Both the position numbers and the translations under genes were made by a program. A DNA stretch of 7,465 nt from assembly GCA_007127625.1 (NCBI GenBank), contig SKYZ01000447.1, forward strand, positions 1 to 7,465. The letters are read 5' to 3'. The notes beneath the pieces were generated by a model, which searched no databases, was not told where the DNA came from, and worked only from the letters and a program-made list of their open reading frames with translations. This document shows, piece by piece, positions 4,987-7,465 of the stretch (positions within the stretch are counted from its first letter, which is position 1; each line of letters opens with the position of its first letter). Origin of the DNA: Aquisalimonas sp. Lineage in GTDB: Bacteria; Pseudomonadota; Gammaproteobacteria; Nitrococcales; Aquisalimonadaceae.

Positions 4987-6527
4987 AGAACCTCCACCTG
5001 AAAGTCCTGGCGCTGCTCCTGATCGTGGGAGCCGGCAGCCTGATGTGGCATAAAGTAGCGAACCTCGGCCTGCCGCTTACCGCAGACCAGGAGACGGCCA
5101 TCTGGACGGTGGAGGCGCGCCTGCATCTGCAGGCCGAAGGCGGGCCGGCGCAAGTCGACTTCATGCTCCCGGGTGACCCGCCCGGCTTCAACGTGCTCGG
5201 TGAGGATTTCGTCTCCGGACGCTTCGGCCTCTCAAGGGAGGCGGGCCCGGTCAATCGCCAGGCCCTTTGGGCGGCCCGCCGCGCGAACGGTCAGCAGACC
5301 CTGTACTACCGGCTGCAGCTCGGTGATGCCCCCGACGACGATACCCGCGTCGTCGAGGGGCCGCAGCCGGCGTTCCCGGAGGTACCAGAGTACCCGGAGC
5401 CCTACGGTTCGGCGGCCATGAGGGTGCTGGAGGAGGTGCGCGACGGTTCGGCGGATATCGCTTCGTTCACCCGGCGGCTCCTGGAGCGCTACTATGCCGA
5501 CAGCCCCGACGATCACATCCAGGCTTTGCGGGCCGGTGTCGAGGGCGACCTGGCGCACGTGGAGAACGTCATCCACATTCTCGCCGGCGCAAGGATTCCC
5601 GCTCGCCCGAGCCACGTCCTCGAACTCCAGGAGGGCATGCGCCGGGCCGAGCTGAGACCCTTCCTCGAGATTCATAACGGCTCCGCCTGGGTCCCCTTCA
5701 ATCCGGCCTCCGCCCAGCGCGGCTACGGCGACAGCACCCTGGTCTGGTACCGCGGCGACTCGCCGCTGGTGACCGTCTCCGGCGCCCAGGTGTCAGACAT
5801 CAACTTCGCCGCCGGACGCACGGTGCGGGCCGTGGTGGATATCGCCGAACGGCGCGCGGAGATCATCGGCTCGCGGGTGATGGACTTCTCGCCCTTCGCC
5901 CTGCCCGTGGATACACAGAACGTCTACCAGACCCTGCTGCTGGTGCCCATCGGCGCACTGGTGGTGGTGCTGATGCGCAACGTGGTCGGCGTGACCACCT
6001 TCGGCACCTTCATGCCGGTGCTGATCGCGCTGGCGTTCCGGGAGACACAGCTGCTCTGGGGCTTGATCCTGTTCACCTCGGTGGTGGTGCTGGGGCTGGC
6101 GTTCCGCTTCTACCTGGAACGACTGAAGCTGCTGCTGGTGCCGCGGGTGGCGTCGGTACTGGTGGTCGTGGTCCTGCTGCTGCTGGCGTTGAGCATCGTC
6201 AGCCACAATCTCGGCCTGGAGCGCGGCCTGTCGGTGGCGCTGTTCCCCATGGTGATCCTGGCCATGACCATCGAGCGCATGTCGCTGGTCTGGGAGGAGA
6301 ACGGACCGCGGGAAGCCATTCAGCAGGGCCTCGGCAGCCTGTTCGTGGCGGTGCTCGGCTATCTGGTGATGAACTTCCAGCCGTTCGCCCACATCGTTTT
6401 CGTCTTCCCCGAATCGCTACTGATCATCCTGGCGGCCATCCTGCTGCTGGGCCGGTACTCCGGCTTCCGCCTTACCGAGCTGTGGCGCTTCCGCACCCTG
6501 TTCCGGGATGAGGGCAGACCGTCATGA
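4983..6527 (+). CDS. Inactive transglutaminase domain fused to 7-TM membrane protein
   Basis: This inner-membrane protein has 514 residues. One N-terminal helix (about 6-22) leads into a periplasmic region (about 30-310). That region contains a transglutaminase-like segment: GARIPARPSHVLEL (202-215), then LRPFLEIHNGSAWVPFNPAS (224-243). The catalytic Cys-His-Asp triad is absent; the protein has no cysteine at all, and the final Asp position reads Asn (FNPAS). Seven further helices follow (about 315-331, 338-352, 356-373, 387-406, 414-429, 450-465, 474-490). This matches the known 'inactive transglutaminase fused to 7 TM helices' family, found beside ATP-grasp ligases. It is probably a membrane scaffold or sensor for the ligase product; the function is unproven. 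The TTG start is the first possible one (in-frame TAG two codons before) and gives the family-like N-terminus, but it has no good Shine-Dalgarno. The last codon overlaps the next gene as ATGA. Confidence 0.92.
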   Translation: MKNLHLKVLALLLIVGAGSLMWHKVANLGLPLTADQETAIWTVEARLHLQAEGGPAQVDFMLPGDPPGFNVLGEDFVSGRFGLSREAGPVNRQALWAARRANGQQTLYYRLQLGDAPDDDTRVVEGPQPAFPEVPEYPEPYGSAAMRVLEEVRDGSADIASFTRRLLERYYADSPDDHIQALRAGVEGDLAHVENVIHILAGARIPARPSHVLELQEGMRRAELRPFLEIHNGSAWVPFNPASAQRGYGDSTLVWYRGDSPLVTVSGAQVSDINFAAGRTVRAVVDIAERRAEIIGSRVMDFSPFALPVDTQNVYQTLLLVPIGALVVVLMRNVVGVTTFGTFMPVLIALAFRETQLLWGLILFTSVVVLGLAFRFYLERLKLLLVPRVASVLVVVVLLLLALSIVSHNLGLERGLSVALFPMVILAMTIERMSLVWEENGPREAIQQGLGSLFVAVLGYLVMNFQPFAHIVFVFPESLLIILAAILLLGRYSGFRLTELWRFRTLFRDEGRPS

Positions 6528-7465
6528 TCGGTCTGCTGCGCCGGATCCGCGCCGCCGGGGTACTCACGATGAACCAGCGCAACGCCGAGTTCATCTCGGA
6601 GTACAACAACCGGCGGCACTATCCGCTGGTGGACGACAAGCTGCGCACCAAGCAGTTGGCGCAGGACGCCGGCATCCGCGTGCCGGAGCTCTACGCGGTG
6701 ATCGAGATCGAGCGCCAGATCCGGCAGCTCCCCATGCTGCTGGAGGACCGCGCCGATTTCGTCGTCAAACCGGCCCATGGCGCCGGTGGCAGCGGCATCA
6801 TGGTGGTTGCCGGAAAACAGCGCGGCCACTTCCGCCGCCCCAGTGGCACCGTCATCACCACCGACGCGCTGGGCCATCACATCTCCAACATTCTCAGCGG
6901 CATGCACAGCCTCGGCGGACGGCCGGACAAGGCGGTGATCGAGCAACGCGTACACTTCGACCCACTGTTCGACCCCATCAGCCACGGCGGCGTGCCGGAC
7001 ATCCGCACGGTGGTGTTCCTCGGAATGCCGGTGATGACCATGGTCCGGCTGCCGACCAGCGCCTCCGACGGCAAGGCAAACCTCCACCAGGGCGCTCTGG
7101 GCGCCGGTGTGGACCTGGCTACCGGCTACACCACAACGGCGGTGTGCCGGGACCGACCCATCACCTGGCATCCGGACACCGGGGCTCCCATCGCCGGCGT
7201 ACGCATCCCCGGCTGGGAGGAGCTGCTGGTGCTGGCGGCCCGCTGTCACGCCCTGGGCCAGCTCGGCTACCTGGGGGTCGACATCGTGCTGGACCGCAAC
7301 CAGGGGCCGATGATGCTGGAACTCAACGCCCGCCCGGGACTCAGCATCCAGCTCGCCAACCGCGCCAGCCTGCTGCACCGCCTGCGTCGCGTCGAGGCGC
7401 TGACGAACATCCCCGAGGCCGCCGAGGACCGCGTCGCCCTGGCCCGTGAACTGTTCGCCGCGGAC
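6524..7465 (+). CDS. RimK-related ATP-grasp ligase (alpha-L-glutamate ligase-like), C-terminus beyond window
   Basis: This cytoplasmic ATP-grasp amidoligase is predicted to join an amino acid, perhaps glutamate, to a carboxylate through an acyl phosphate. The 314 visible residues show no stop; family members are usually only slightly longer, so it is nearly complete. Seen in order: the family N-terminus RRIRAAGVLTMNQRNAEFI and YPLVDDKL (33-40); the ATP-binding lysine and Gly-rich loop DFVVKPAHGAGGSGI (78-92, K82); VIEQRV (138-143, E140); VPDIRTVVFLG (157-167); GVDIVLD (251-257, D253); and the metal-binding LELNARPG (265-272, E266, N268). It matches the 'alpha-L-glutamate ligase-related' family known from Vibrio, Pseudomonas and other gammaproteobacteria, of unknown substrate. 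The ATG overlaps the preceding stop by four bases, so translation is coupled. A later Met16 is a weaker start because family members keep the residues before it. Confidence 0.93.
   Translation, partial: MIGLLRRIRAAGVLTMNQRNAEFISEYNNRRHYPLVDDKLRTKQLAQDAGIRVPELYAVIEIERQIRQLPMLLEDRADFVVKPAHGAGGSGIMVVAGKQRGHFRRPSGTVITTDALGHHISNILSGMHSLGGRPDKAVIEQRVHFDPLFDPISHGGVPDIRTVVFLGMPVMTMVRLPTSASDGKANLHQGALGAGVDLATGYTTTAVCRDRPITWHPDTGAPIAGVRIPGWEELLVLAARCHALGQLGYLGVDIVLDRNQGPMMLELNARPGLSIQLANRASLLHRLRRVEALTNIPEAAEDRVALARELFAAD

Noticed and set aside
5793..6392. A 199-codon minus-strand frame very rich in His and Gln
   Set aside because: It is antisense to the membrane-helix region: repeated CTG/GTG codons read backwards give CAG/CAC, producing the His/Gln richness.
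6359..7378. A 339-codon open frame on the minus strand
   Set aside because: It lies opposite the ATP-grasp ligase and the end of the transglutaminase gene, whose motifs are unmistakable. The product resembles no family and is a shadow of codon bias.
4983..7465. Complete three-gene system including a RimB-like protease
   Set aside because: Only two members are visible; the window ends inside the ligase gene, so the presence of the protease cannot be claimed.
1..7465. Mobile element, phage, CRISPR or defence island
   Set aside because: No transposase, integrase, phage gene, terminal inverted repeats, spaced direct repeats or recognised defence domain was found. All seven genes share similar high-GC codon use.

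Overview
The window is a GC-rich piece of bacterial chromosome carrying seven protein-coding genes. Gene content points to a Gram-negative gammaproteobacterium: an RND efflux pump, a periplasmic DsrE-like protein, a lipoprotein, a TerB-family protein and an inactive-transglutaminase/ATP-grasp pair. High GC and several very acidic proteins fit a halophilic or alkaliphilic lineage such as Ectothiorhodospiraceae, but that placement is an inference from style, not from a marker gene.

Left third (1-3152, minus strand): a two-gene efflux operon. It holds a periplasmic adaptor (membrane fusion protein) and, 24 bases downstream of its stop, the RND permease, which runs off the left edge with about 672 of roughly 1030 residues visible. 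No outer-membrane channel gene is in view. A 234-base divergent spacer separates this operon from the next gene and contains a 7-bp dyad that could serve as an operator.

Middle (3387-4742): a secreted DsrE-like protein (plus) and a TerB-family cytoplasmic protein (minus) converge on a perfect 13-bp hairpin that includes the stop codon of the TerB gene. Divergent from the TerB gene, across 232 bases with a cluster of CACATG palindromes and a sigma-54-like -24/-12 element, lies a 50-codon gene for a tiny, extremely acidic lipoprotein. It ends in a strong GC-rich hairpin.

Right third (4983-7465, plus strand): the most interesting part. A membrane protein with a periplasmic inactive transglutaminase domain and seven C-terminal membrane helices overlaps by four bases (ATGA) with a RimK-related ATP-grasp ligase that runs off the right edge (314 residues visible, probably nearly complete). 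This pair is known from comparative genomics as a predicted amidoligase/peptide-modification system whose substrate I do not know to be established. A sigma-70-like promoter whose -35 and -10 boxes are each overlapped by an inverted repeat lies in the leader.

No rRNA, tRNA, CRISPR array, insertion sequence or phage gene was seen.
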